From assembly GCA_964036315.1 (NCBI GenBank), contig OZ038488.1, positions 65,334,409 to 65,398,408 on the forward strand: 64,000 bases of DNA, given 5' to 3'. The notes below the pieces were generated by a model. It did no database searches. It was not told the origin of the DNA and saw only the letters and a list, made by a program, of their open reading frames with translations. Each line of letters opens with the position of its first letter. Within the stretch, counting starts at the first letter, position 1. This document shows positions 53,362-63,930 of this stretch, piece after piece. The stretch is from Acanthosepion esculentum (taxonomy: Eukaryota > Mollusca > Cephalopoda > Sepiida > Sepiidae). Made by a program: the position numbers and the translations under genes.

Positions 53362-53450
53362 CCTCATTTTTGATTGGCTTATTTTTACATAAACAAACAA
53401 CATCCACCATTAACATTAACTTATCTTCTGATTTCCTCTCTATTGATATC

Positions 53451-53453
<3 letters not shown>

Positions 53454-53511
<58 letters not shown>
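53454..53511. repeat. (TA)n microsatellite
   Basis: Directly 5' of LINE-D. Confidence 0.98.
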
Positions 53512-53514
<3 letters not shown>

Positions 53515-53516
<2 letters not shown>

Positions 53517-54180
53517 TATTGCTGCCATGTATGGTTCAGTGCCCCTGATATTTAACTTGAGCTCCTTGATAAAATCCAAAGAAGAATCAGCAGTATTATT
53601 GAGCCTGATCTGGAAGCTAGGCTTCAGTCACTTTCTTACTGCCATAAGGTTGCTTCTCAGTACCTTTTCTGTAATTACTTTCATGGTAATTGTTCAGATG
53701 AGCGCTATGGTCTCTAGACTTTTTGAATTTAAACACAGAACTAGACTGGTGTTGAGATATCATCAATATACAGTTGAGCTGGCTAGATGTAACCATAAAT
53801 TCTATACTGACAGTTTCTTTTCTCGCACTTCTCAATTATGGAACTCCCTTCCAGCTCCATGCTTTCAAGCCAAATTTAATCAGCAAAAATTTAAATACAA
53901 TGTCAATCACTATCTACTGTCCTCCTGATTACTCTTTTTGTTCCCACTCATAAAAAAAAGTACAAATTTCATTAAAAACAACTGACAAGTTACTGTGTTA
54001 AGATTTTATTTAATTTTTCTTGTGTTCTCATAACTTTTATTCTTTTCTGGACATAAATTATGCAGAAATTGTCTGAATGTTCAAAAACTTTTGGCTGTTC
54101 TTTTATCCATTATCAAAGAAAATTATATATTAGTGACTTTATTGTCTTCTTTGGGGTGAAATGATTGCAAAAATAAATTT
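53515..54180 (+). pseudogene. LINE-D RT C-terminus, best copy
   Basis: 'gaatattgctgccatgtatg' (EYCCHVW), 'cttgataaaatccaaagaag' (LDKIQRR), 'cactttcttactgccataag', then in the 53,527-53,928 frame FKHRTRLVLRYHQYTVELAR, YTDSFFSRTSQLWNSLPAPC and FKYNVNHYLLSS. A 3' end 'ttggggtgaaatgattgcaa' is at 54,155. One main frameshift near 53,690. Confidence 0.88.
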
Positions 54181-55035
54181 GAAAAAAGGTAAATAGATGA
54201 ACAGACTGAGAATATAGATGGAGATAGATAGATAGATAGATATGAAAAGACTCAGAGATATATAGTAACAGACAACTTCAGACAAATATAAAAGTATCAA
54301 GATAAATAAATTCATGATTGAAATCTGAAAAAAAATCCTATCAAGTAAAAGCTGATTCCCTTTAATTATGAAAAATGCTTAAAATGTTTTAATTTATTTT
54401 TGTAGAATTAAAAATCACTTTTCTAATAATGACTGACACAATAAACAAGCAACAAAATTTGAAAAATGGTGTGTATACAACAGCACAATTCCACCAAATG
54501 AAAATGTTTCACATGAACAAAGGCTCTAATTTGAATGTTTTAAAAACATGATCATTTCCATCTGTTTTTTTTTGTTTAAGAAAAAAATTTTCAATGGCAT
54601 TTTTCCAATATGAAAAGATTTTGTATTGTTCCTTTTATTAAAACCTTTTTATGCAAATTTGGCATACATGGTGGCTATTTCAATTGATTGTTGCTTTACA
54701 ATAAGAAAAATCTCTATTCCCCACATGAAAAAAAAAAAAAATTTATATTGTAAATAAAATGAGCCCATCTATCTGCCATTTATAATCACATTGAGTTCTG
54801 ACCATTGATATTTCATTTCTTTTTATTTCCAATGCATTTCTATAGTTAAATAAATTATAATCAATGTAGTATATGCATTTAAGTATAATAGTCCTGCTCT
54901 GTTGGTAACACTTGCATAAGCATTAGTTTTTCTGATTTTCCATTCTCTTTCTATAGTAAAATCAGTAGCAATAAATTTAAATTATACATATGAAAATCAT
55001 ATTTTGCCAGTCATTTTTATATTAATTCCTTACTA
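54181..55035. other. AT-rich stretch, nothing recognised
   Basis: (GATA)n at 54,220-54,243; poly-A at about 54,725. No gene or repeat. Confidence 0.45.
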
Positions 55036-55039
55036 TCTG

Positions 55040-55437
55040 GTCTACGTCCATATCACATTGAAACACCAGTTCCCAAATGATCACTGAAGTTAAGCAACAT
55101 CAACCCTGGTTGGTATCTAAATGGGTGACTGCTTGTGAATACCAGGTGCTGTAAGCTTAGATGTGCAGGTAGTGTAATGAATAACAGCTCTGAATTGTTA
55201 AGATGAGTTTGAACTCCAGTTGGGTTTGTTATATTCACTGACACACAAATACCCTTGGGAAAGGAATGAATCCACCTAATCTCCCACCAGCTATGGGTTA
55301 ATTAGAAAGATCTGTATTGCTAAATCAATATTATCACCAAAAAAAAAAAATTCTTACAGTCTAAAAATATTTTCTGGCTTTATATAACCTGCAATAGGTG
55401 GATAAGCTGTAGAAAACAAATCAATAAATACTAACTA
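55040..55437 (+). repeat. 5S/tRNA composite SINE, complete reference copy
   Basis: 55,040-55,159 is a full-length 5S rRNA relic (120 nt): 'gtctacgtccatatcacatt', 'atgatcactgaagttaagca', 'tggtatctaaatgggtgact', 'gaataccaggtgctgtaagc'. It is followed at once by a tRNA-like head 'gtgcaggtagtgtaatgaat', box B 'agtttgaactccagt', the body 'acacaaatacccttgggaaa' and 'cagctatgggttaattag', poly-A at 55,338, and a shared tail 'ttcttacagtctaaaaatat' ending 'gtagaaaacaaatcaataaa'. Two pol III internal promoters (5S type 1 and tRNA type 2) are thus in series. The 5S has many changes against functional 5S and is not an rRNA gene. Confidence 0.9.
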
Positions 55438-55439
55438 CC

Positions 55440-55955
55440 TTTCATCATGTTTTCAATTCATTTCTTTAGAATTAAGGTTGTATTGACCTAGAGTGTTGAG
55501 AAAGAAAACAACAATTGTAACATGAAGTAAAACAGAAAATTATTAAAAAAAACATGAGATAAATAATAAATTAATATTAGTTTGTCTCTAATTCTAATCA
55601 TATTTTTAATCAAAGAACTAGAAATAAGATTTCAGTCATTTCTGTCTGATGCACACTCGAGATAAACGTTAGAAATTCCATAAGCTTGGAGGTTGAAGCA
55701 TTAACTAAATTTAAGATAGACCCTAATATGATTCTGTTAAATTTCCCATGTGCTAATAAAATTTTCCAGCAAAGAACTCGATCAATTCTAGGTGGCTCCC
55801 AATGAATTTGATTGTGTGTCAATTTAATTTAATTTTTTCTAGATGTCTTTTTTTCAGATGTTAATGAAGAAAAGGAATAAATATTTTTATCATCTGAAAT
55901 TCACAACCAAAGATGTACATGCTCTTTTCTAGCTTGCTTCATAATCAAAAGAGTC
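55440..55955. other. Unassigned sequence
   Basis: Nothing recognised. Confidence 0.4.
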
Positions 55956-55959
55956 ATGT

Positions 55960-56335
55960 GTCGGCAGATCATCAATTTTCAATCATCTATTACTATTTCC
56001 ATGCACACAAACTACATTTCTTAGTTTCACCTGTTCTAACCTTCATGGCTAAGACCCGCCATGCCATGCACATTGTAGCAGTTCACCCTCATTCTCTTCG
56101 TATTCCATTGGTGAAATGTCAGTTCCACACAAATTGCCACTTTGGGGAAACAACTCCCAAGAGGGTGCTTTTCTAATCACTACAATCTTAAACTGATCAA
56201 GTCTAAGGTTAACTGTTATCTTCTCTATATTTCCCCATAAACTGTGCCTCTTACTTCTTACACTGTAACCCTCTACTTTGAGTGGCTTTTGAGCCTTGTA
56301 CAAGGTAAGCTCATTGTATAACTATAAGCCAAGAA
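55960..56335 (+). pseudogene. LINE-C RT C-terminus and 3' end
   Basis: 'acacaaactacatttcttag', 'gctaagacccgccatgccat', 'cattctcttcgtattccatt' (HSLRIPL), 'aaacaactcccaagagggtg', ending 'gagccttgtacaaggtaagc'. Frame broken. Confidence 0.82.
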
Positions 56336-56391
56336 GACTGTAAAATTCAGAATTAAATGAAGATGAAAAACCATAACATAAATTTTATGTT

Positions 56392-56850
56392 GGTTCTTCT
56401 TCTATGTGCTATGTCCCCTCAGGACAGGGCAGTCATGGCTCTCTACAATTTCCTGTCGGTTGTAGCTTTTAGTAAATTTTGTCTTTTTGCTCTCTCTCCT
56501 AAAACCTGTTCTACTCTGCATTTGCATCAGCTTGTTAGATAGGTTATGCACTGTTTTCCTCTGTCCTTTTTTTCCTTCATTTTGTCCTGTGAGTGTCAAA
56601 TTTTCCAAGCTCTTTTTCCTTATTATGTGCCTGAGAAATTTCAACTATCTCTTTCTGATATTAATTATAAGTGTTCTTTTTGTTTTCCATTTTATCTAAA
56701 ACTTTGTCATTTCTCACCTGTTCAGTTAATGGTATTCTCAGCATCCTACTGTAGAACCACATTTCTGCTGCTTCAAGTCTCTTCTTCATCTGTGAGGAAA
56801 TTGTCCAGCATTCACTGCCATATCAGAGGACTAGCATTCTGATGGATTAT
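56392..56850 (-). pseudogene. LINE-A RT C-terminus and 3' end
   Basis: Minus-strand frame reads MKFLRHIIRKKSLENLTLTG then GKKGQRKTVHNLSNKLM, the LINE-A C-terminus. Further 5' are the 'gtagaaccacatttctgctg' and 'ttgtccagcattcactgcca' blocks on the plus strand. The 3' end is 'cttctatgtgctatgtcccc'. Confidence 0.85.
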
Positions 56851-57170
56851 CTACTACCTTAGGCTTAGTTTTAATAAAGCTCCTCTTGATATTGACCTCC
56901 TGTGTACCCTTTTCTTGAGTAAAGTGTTTTGCAAAAATTACATTAAATAACACTGTACTGTGTATAGTGTAGATGTGCATGTAGGACAGTGTTTATCAGT
57001 GAAGAGAATGAGATTGGCATGCCAAGTTCAAATCCCAACTGAAATCATTGTATTCCTTTGACACTAATAAATACAAAATCTACTTACTACACAAATCAGA
57101 GCAGTTATACCTAGTATGGTAAGTCCTTTGTCTTATACACCAGAGGGGAATTAACAACTTTATATATATA
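56851..57170 (+). repeat. Contains a tRNA-derived SINE fragment (56,975-57,070)
   Basis: 'gtgcatgtaggacagtgttt' (decayed head), 'gccaagttcaaatcccaact' (box B), 'aaatcattgtattcctttga'. The rest of the interval is unassigned. Confidence 0.55.
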
Positions 57171-57171
57171 A

Positions 57172-57175
57172 TGTG

Positions 57176-57222
<47 letters not shown>
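57172..57222. repeat. (GT)n microsatellite
   Basis: GT repeats with one TT interruption. Confidence 0.97.
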
Positions 57223-57227
<5 letters not shown>

Positions 57228-57344
57228 AATCCATTAAGATCATACATGCATCTCATCTGCTGCAGCTGTAGAACAGTGGTGTGCTTAGAGCAAGATAGCC
57301 TGATGGAGCACAACCCATTTCAGGCTGCTTTTAAAATTCAGAGT

Positions 57345-57907
57345 TTTTACAAATATAGTTAACACAGAAATTAAACTACAGGAACTTCTACAGAAGATAG
57401 TAAAAGGAAGCAAAGAGAAAGAACTAAACATCAATTGTAAGAAAAGAGAATTTATGGTTGTCATCAAAAAGAAAAGCCCCAAGATATAAACTACGAATTG
57501 GTGACACTAAAATCAAGCAAGTACAAAAATTTAAATATCTAGATAATATTTTAATGTGATAATGAAATCAGAAAGCTTATTGGAATAGCAAATGATGTCT
57601 GCTAAAAGTTAAGCAAAGTATGAAGAAACAGGAAAATGTTAGAAACAAAGAAAAGAGTGCTGAACTGTTATGTAATATCGGTCCTCCTATATGCCAATGA
57701 ATGCTGGACAAAGCCATCACAAATGAAAAAGAGACTTGAAACAACAGAAATGTGGTTCTACAGAATGATGTGAGTAATGAGTAAGTTTTAAGGAAAATGG
57801 AAACAAAAAGACTCAGAATGAGATAACTGAAATTTATATGGCACATAATGAGGAAAGAGGGCTTGGAGAATCTGACACTCACAGAACATACTGAAGACAA
57901 GAGAATT
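57345..57907 (+). pseudogene. LINE-A RT segment, plus-oriented part of a rearranged copy
   Basis: 'gttaacacagaaattaaact', 'acttctacagaagatagta' (LLQKIV), 'aaaatcaagcaagtacaaaa' (KIKQVQKFKYL), 'gtcctcctatatgccaatga' (VLLYANECWT), 'ggcacataatgaggaaagag' (HIMRKE), 'tctgacactcacagaacata'. Stops at ten or more positions. Confidence 0.8.
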
Positions 57908-58150
57908 TTATTACAATTGACGTTTAGTTTTTTCTCTTTGCTTATCTTTACTACCTTCTGTCGAAGTTCCTGTAGTTTCATTTCTGTGTTAACTATCAAC
58001 ATTGTGTCACCTGCATATCTAATATTGTTAAGATTGTGGCTGGCAATAATGAATCCTTGTAAGACTTCTAATTTTCTCAGGATTTCCTCACTGTAAAGTT
58101 TGAATAAGTCTAGAGTGAAGACACACCCTTATCTTACACCTCTTTCTATT
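57908..58150 (-). pseudogene. LINE-A RT segment, inverted part
   Basis: Minus strand reads toward 57,908: 'ataagatatgcaggtgacac'-type YAGDT block (from 'gtgtcacctgcatatct'), 'aatgaaactacaggaactt', 'aagaaaaaactaaacgtcaa'. It overlaps the start of the plus-oriented part by about 75 bp of LINE sequence, in opposite orientation. Confidence 0.75.
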
Positions 58151-58224
58151 TTTTTTATTTTTTTATTTCTTTTAATTTTTCAATTTTTTAAAAAAAGTCC
58201 TGACTGGAAAGCAGTGAGTAACCA

Positions 58225-58345
58225 ACCTAACCTTTTAGAGAGATAATAAGAAGACAAATTTTACAAAGAGCTACAAAGGAGAGGAAGCTTTGGAGAGTCA
58301 TGATCGCTCTGACATGAAGGGATACGGCACATAGAAGAAGAAAAA
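58225..58345 (+). pseudogene. LINE-A 3' end, plus-oriented
   Basis: 'ttttacaaagagctacaaag', 'aggaagctttggagagtcat' and 'gggatacggcacatagaaga' are the family 3' end, completing the copy interrupted by the inverted segment. Confidence 0.75.
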
Positions 58346-59585
58346 GAAGAAGAAGAAAAATTCAAGGCAGAGAAAAATCTGTTCCCTTAGTGAATTATTC
58401 AAATTTAAAAAGTTGTGTTTTTCTCTTCAATTCAATGGGGGCATAAGACAATATTTATACCATTCCATTAAATCCTGTTTTGTTCTTTTGCTTATGCTTC
58501 ACCCCATGAGGGTCCCATCTCTTTCAGTCCTGTTGTCACTGTCATCTGGCAAGTGGTTTTTGGTGATTGGAGTCTACTTCATGGCAACTTTATGCATTTT
58601 TACATTGGGCATTCTGCATTGCTTAATCTCATGGGACATATTCCTACTGTCTATCCTCTTATACCGTTCCTCTTGTTAGGCTAATAAATATTACAGATCT
58701 TTTGTTGGCAGTTATTGTGGAAGCCGATTTTCTATTGTGACTCTCTAACATTCATCCAGTATTGACATTGCTGCTGTAAAGTCGGAACTTAATTTTGAGT
58801 CTGCTTTGCCTTCTAGCTATTACAGACATTTTTAACCCTCTAATATTGTTGGGGTATTGTCCAAGTACTAGTACCCAATTACTAGCACCTTGAGGTTTTC
58901 AAACAACCCACTTAAAATATTATAGATATATTACTTGGTCCTTAATTTTCTTGTCGTCTTGAGTGTACTTTCTGGTTTTTATAGGATAAATAAAAATGAA
59001 AAATAAACAAATAGTTTTATTTGGAAAATTGAATTAAAAGGCCAATATTAAAAACTAAATTTGTAAGTTTCAAAAATTCAAATATTCAAAAATAGGTTTT
59101 ATTTTATTTTCCATAAAAAAATAAAACTGCTTGTAAGTCATATGACTAAAATAAACTCTTTGTTATTTGGCAGGGATATTCAGAAAACTACTTGATTAAT
59201 CATAAAAAAATGATTTGTCACTAAATATTAAGGAAAAACATTTTGTGGGGTTTTCAAACACCTCATGGTATACATGAAGACTTAAAAGAATATGCTTTGT
59301 TAAGATAAATTTTGGTGTTTTTTGAGTACTGTTGTCATTGCTTTTAAGGTGTTGAAAGTATGTGAAAGCATCCCCTCACTGCAATGCCTTTTCATCAGTG
59401 GTGATTCGAGGTACTGTTAGGTAAACTGATTTGGTTTATTTTGCTTTATGGTTTGTCAACCTTCTTCAAGATTATTTCATATTGTATTCTATCATTTTGG
59501 TAAACAATAGATAGGCTGACAAAGTCAAAAAGATATAGATCTATTCAGTCTAAGAGTTAAAAAGATAATTAAAATTTTTTCTTAA
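58346..59585. other. Unassigned 1.2-kb stretch
   Basis: An 88-residue hydrophobic frame at 58,413-58,679 has no known motif. The remainder is AT-rich. No repeat recognised. Confidence 0.4.
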
Positions 59586-59589
59586 TACT

Positions 59590-59777
59590 TTTTAATACTA
59601 TAATTCACCCAATACAAGACTTAAGGGCTACTCAAAGTAAAAGGTTAAAATGGTAATGATGAATTAGGTGTGTGATTGAAAGTAGAGGTGGTAGGAAGTG
59701 AAGATTACGAGGTTAAGGAGAATAATGATTGACCTTTGATTTGAGGAGCTTAAGATTGTTGTGTTCAGGGAAGCATC
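59590..59777 (-). pseudogene. LINE-C 3' end, left part
   Basis: 'cacccaatacaagacttaag', 'ctactcaaagtaaaaggtta' and 'gaggagcttaagattgttgt' match the LINE-C 3' region; interrupted by LINE-B. Confidence 0.75.
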
Positions 59778-60218
59778 ATCATCTTTTGATCTCTTTATGG
59801 TTGGTCAAAACTTCATTGACAATCCCTTTCTGCAATGTTCAATCCTGTATTGCTGTTCCCAGATCCCCAATGTCCAACCCTGAGGCCTGAGCCATGGTGT
59901 CTGGGAAAGTTAATTTTTGTGAGAAGGATGTCAGAGGAGTAAGGATGAGATGACATCCCTGACCGCTCAGTGGTAGTGGCTAGCAAACTGTTGCTGTTTT
60001 TGCTTGAGCTTAAGAGAGATTGGTCTCAGTTCCCTGTAGATCCAGTCATCTTTCAATCATAAACAGATAATATCCAAGTTTCTGATCCATACAATAGGAC
60101 TGGTTCAATCAGTGTTCACAAAGTTTGAACTTTTAAGGAAGATGAAAGATTCAATCACCAAATCTTGTCAAGTTTGTTACATGCTTCTGATGCAAGAGCT
60201 TTGTGGATGTTGAAGTGA
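59778..60218 (-). pseudogene. LINE-B 3' end nested in LINE-C, longer copy
   Basis: 'tcagggaagcatc' is duplicated at 59,765-59,777 and 60,219-60,231, bracketing the insert. Minus strand: 'tcctattgtatggatcagaa' (SYCMDQK), then ETNLS block and 'FPDTMAQASGLDIGDLGTAI' with an 'aacattgcag'-side DR..W tail. It ends in 'gatgatgatg'. It extends about 150 bp further 5' than the 15.3-kb copy. Confidence 0.8.
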
Positions 60219-60810
60219 TCAGGGAAGCATCCTCTTGGAAGTCTGTTCCACAAAGTAGCTGTTCTTGAGAAGAAGTTGATTGAGTGGAACTTCCTTACCA
60301 AGTAAAATGAAAGGAATGACGATGGTTCAACACTTTATACTTGTCATGACAGCTCCTAATTTTGCTGGCATGAAGATCCAAGTTTGCCAATTCATCTCCT
60401 GTCAAGTCTGTTAAGTAAGGTTTGGGCAGTTCTAGACAAAATATGGCACCTTTTATGCTTCATTTAACTTTTGTAAAGATAGAGCATAGCAGACAGAGTC
60501 AGGTATTTACTGGAGTGACAACAAGAAGCAACCATTCTGTCCATCATCTTTAATGATGGGTCATGTATACAAGTTCCATTTGAGAAGTTGTGTCCCAGTA
60601 GGCGTTCAAAGCAAGAAGCCTCATTGAAAGTATGACCATTTAACAGGGCTGGAGAAAATTCAGGGTCTGCTTGGTTATGATGGCCTGCTAATATATTGGT
60701 TTTGGAGGTACTGAATGTTGCAAGCCAGTTTATTCACAATTGGGCTAGATCAGAGGAGAAATCAGCTGCCAGGCTCAGATCATCAAGATTTTTGGAAGTG
60801 TACTCATGAA
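60219..60810 (-). pseudogene. LINE-C, right part
   Basis: 'cctcttggaagtctgttcca', 'caaagtagctgttcttgaga', 'aatatggcaccttttatgct', 'gcatagcagacagagtcagg', 'gtgtcccagtaggcgttcaa' continue LINE-C upstream into the RT. The YADD region is expected near 60,800 but not recognisable. Confidence 0.78.
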
Positions 60811-61545
60811 CTGTGTTATCATCTGTTTTCATTTTATTTTAACAAGCCAGCCTACTAAACTAAATTTTAACATTTTTTTTTTAATATTTTATGACATTTT
60901 AACAAGCCATCTAACTAAACTAAATTTAACATTAATTTCAATTTTATTACATTTTAAGTCAGCTCTTTTTGTATAAACTTTAATTAATTGTGTTCTAATC
61001 CAAAAGTTTATTAATGAAATCTTAAAAAGAAGAAATATTCTTTCAAACTTTAGGAGAAATTAAATTTGAATTTTTTTACTTAGAAAAACATGCCATTCAT
61101 TTCATTTATTCTTTTTCAAGCAACATAATTTTCTAAAATTGAAATATTTCCATAAAATTTCTTGCTGATAAAAAACAAGAATAAAATATGAAATAAGAAG
61201 CCATTTAAAAAAAAAAGATTGAACACAAAATGAAGTTGATTGCAAGTGATATTGAACCTTCAAATCTGTCAGTACCAACAATTTTCTTCCCCTTCTTGGG
61301 AATTTAGTTATTTTCAACTTTCCTGGATTTTTTAATTGTTGACTAGCTCAGTAATGTTGAAAAGATAATAGAAAAATAAATTTAAATACTAAAGTAAACG
61401 TTAATTAACTTCCAGTTTGGTTTTCATATATAAAGAATGCCCAAACTGCTAAACTTCAATTTTTATTTTAGTAGGTGTCTGTTTTGTTTCTTTCTTTGCA
61501 GGCTTTGTATTGGTAGAGCTTGTTTTTGGTACTTTCCCTTCATCA
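60811..61545. other. Unassigned, with a 60-bp tandem duplication
   Basis: 'acattttaacaagccatcta' (about 60,894) repeats a variant at about 60,836; otherwise AT-rich. Confidence 0.45.

Positions 61546-61548
<3 letters not shown>

Positions 61549-61632
<84 letters not shown>
61549..61632. repeat. (TA)n microsatellite
   Basis: About 41 TA repeats. Confidence 0.98.
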
Positions 61633-61636
<4 letters not shown>

Positions 61637-61846
61637 TCCATAAATTATTATAAATTTCTATTAATTATCATAGTCAACTTTCCTATCAATAAATTGTTTC
61701 CTCAAGAAAAAATATCCAAAGAAAGCATATATGTATTAATTATTAATGTATTGGCAACTTAATTTCTTCTATTTACTAATGAGATATTTCGTTGTGATGG
61801 TAACACAAAGTATAATAGCTGAGTGATATCATGTAATCTACCCTAT

Positions 61847-61903
61847 TACCCTAAGAATAGAATATTTCATTTCTAAGTTATGAAATATTCTATTCTTAGG
61901 GTA
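61847..61903. repeat. Perfect 24-bp inverted repeat (hairpin, 9-nt loop)
   Basis: 61,847-61,870 and 61,880-61,903 are exact reverse complements ('taccctaagaatagaatatt' ...), loop 'ttctaagtt'. No coding or TE context identified. Could be a tiny foldback element or a miRNA-like precursor by shape only. Confidence 0.85.
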
Positions 61904-61960
61904 TTGCTGATGAAAACTGGTCTCCTCAGAAGACAATTGCATAAAGAATAAATATGTAAA

Positions 61961-62600
61961 GTTCTTCTTTCATGTGCCATGTCTCTTTCTTCAAGTGATC
62001 ATGGCTCTCCACAACTTTCTATTCTTTGTCTCTCTAAGCAAGTTTTATCCCTTTACTATACCTACCAGTCCTGTTCTGCCATCTATTTTCACAAGCTTGT
62101 TAGGTAGATTACTCACTGTTTCCCTCTATTTGCCACTATTATCTTCAATATGTCCTGTGAGTGTTAAATTTTCCAAGCCCTCTTTCTTCATTATGTGTCC
62201 CAGAAATTTCAACTCTTTCTGCTTCTAAGTATAAATCTCCATTTTTGTTAAAACTTCATTGTTACTAACATGTTCAGTCCATGATATTCTCAGCATCCTT
62301 CTGTAGAACCATATTTATGTTGCCTCAAGTCTCTTCTTCATCTGTGAAGAGATTGTCCAGCATTCAGTGCCATATGGGAGGACTGACATTACATAACAGT
62401 TAAGTAACCTTTTCTTTGTTTCCCCTGTTTCTTAATCTTTCTTAGCTTTTGAAAGGCAACTTTTGCTATTCAAATGTGCTTTTGTGTTGCATTTTCTGTC
62501 TTCTGTAAAAAATACTACCTAGATATTTAAATTTTTGTACTTACTTAATTTTGGTGTCTCCATTTTGTAGTACACACTGTGGGCAGTTGCTTTTGTTGAC
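61961..62600 (-). pseudogene. LINE-A RT C-terminus and 3' end
   Basis: Plus-strand landmarks in order: 'cttctttcatgtgccatgtc', 'gtgatcatggctctccacaa', 'gtgagtgttaaattttccaa', 'cttctgtagaaccatattta', 'agattgtccagcattcagtg', 'ggaggactgacattacataa', 'tatttaaatttttgtactta'. Reversed, this is the RT from FKYL to the C-terminus. Many stops. Confidence 0.82.
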
Positions 62601-63234
62601 AATCATAGATTCTGTCTTTTAAAAAATTTATTATAGGATATTACTCATAAATTTATTTTTGATAAATATTTTTAGATTTTTTATAAATTCTGTCTTATAA
62701 TTTATGGATAGTCTTTTTAAAAAAATATTATAGGATATTATTCATAAATTATTTCATATAATAGTTTGACAAAAATGTATTTCTTATAATATTATTAAAT
62801 TAAAAAGGAAGCCTTATTTTGTAATTCATCTATAACGTCTTATTCAGGGTGATCATGACTGTAGAGTCATGGTTAAATGTAATTGTCAGAAATACCCAAC
62901 AAACAATTGACAAAGTTTGCAATAAATAATAACAAGAGAAAGAAAAAAGAACAGGGAAAAATAATATTAAGCAAGCAAAGAATATATGCAAGGCAAAACA
63001 ACAGTAATAAAGCAAAATGGTTCAAAAGCTAAGAATGGTGTTAACACATGAAAAGGGTACAGACAATCGATTGCAGCATTCTGACTTCAAGACAAGAAAG
63101 GACAGACTTAAGCCTGATGAGACCAAGAAGTGATCTATCTTATTGGTTAGAAAAAAAAATCCCAGCATGCATCTGTGTGTTTTGTTTTATAAATTTAGGG
63201 AGAGGGATGTTTTTGTTGTCTTTCCTTACTAATT
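62601..63234. other. Unassigned, with a local duplication at 62.62-62.76 kb
   Basis: 'attataggatattactcata' (62,629) and 'attataggatattattcata' (62,728) mark a ~100-bp duplication. Confidence 0.45.
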
Positions 63235-63237
63235 GAA

Positions 63238-63478
63238 ACCAACAATGGCTCTACACAATTTCCTGTCCTTCATAGTCCTTAGTAAATTTTGTTTTTTCAC
63301 TGTCTCTCTTAATCTCTGTTCTGCCAACCATTGACATAAGCTTCTTAGATAGGTTATCTGTTGCTTTCCTCTGCCTCTCTTGCTTTCAACATGTTTTGTG
63401 AGTGTCAAATTTTCTAAGCCCTCTTTGCTTATTATGTGCCCAAGAAATTTCAAATTATTTAAAGTGAGACCAACCAGC
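63238..63478 (-). pseudogene. LINE-A C-terminus
   Basis: Minus-strand frame gives NNLKFLGHIISKEGLENLTL then KRGRGKQQITYLRSLCQW and DRKLWRAIVGF, the cleanest example of the LINE-A C-terminal tail in the window. Confidence 0.88.
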
Positions 63479-63764
63479 AACTCTACAATACCAAGAGCAT
63501 GTTGACCATTATATCATAGATGTGAGGGTCAATATCAACAAGAATTACATGATCTAGATATGCAGTTGTTTCCAAGGTCATCTTTGAATCTGTAAATGAT
63601 TCGTATAAAGCTTTTCTAAGTTGAACCTGTGTGCAAGTGTTTTTGAAAATATACTGATTTTTTTTTTGTTGAATTTCTTTGTGAGTTCAATACCAGGCTA
63701 CAGCAGTGGTAACCAAAAAACTTGGAGAGTTAATTTAAAGGGAAATAACTGAGGCATCCAGAAG
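63479..63764. other. Unassigned sequence
   Basis: Nothing recognised. Confidence 0.4.
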
Positions 63765-63930
63765 AGGCATGGCACGTGGAACTAAAACAATCTATCCCAG
63801 TGGACAAAATAAAGGGTTTGGTTTGAAATTCCAATCACCTGAAAAAGACCGGAGCATACAATGACCAAAACATTGTGAATAGGGCAACGAAGATGATGAT
63901 AACAGTCCGAATAATGCAAATAATATAAAC
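63765..63930 (+). ncRNA. Hammerhead-like terminal repeat, decayed sister of 29.8 kb
   Basis: 'ggtttggtttgaaattccaa' then CTGAAAA, 'gaccggagcatacaatgacc', AAAACATTGTGA, then 'gatgataacagtccgaataa'. It aligns with the 29.8-kb repeat with almost all CpGs converted and both core boxes mutated. Confidence 0.5.

Noticed and set aside
55040..55159. 5S rRNA gene
   Set aside because: Full length but with many substitutions, linked directly to a tRNA-like SINE body and present as dispersed decayed copies; it is a SINE head.
61847..61903. miRNA gene call
   Set aside because: Only the hairpin shape supports it; perfect stems are also typical of small foldback repeats, so it is listed as an inverted repeat.
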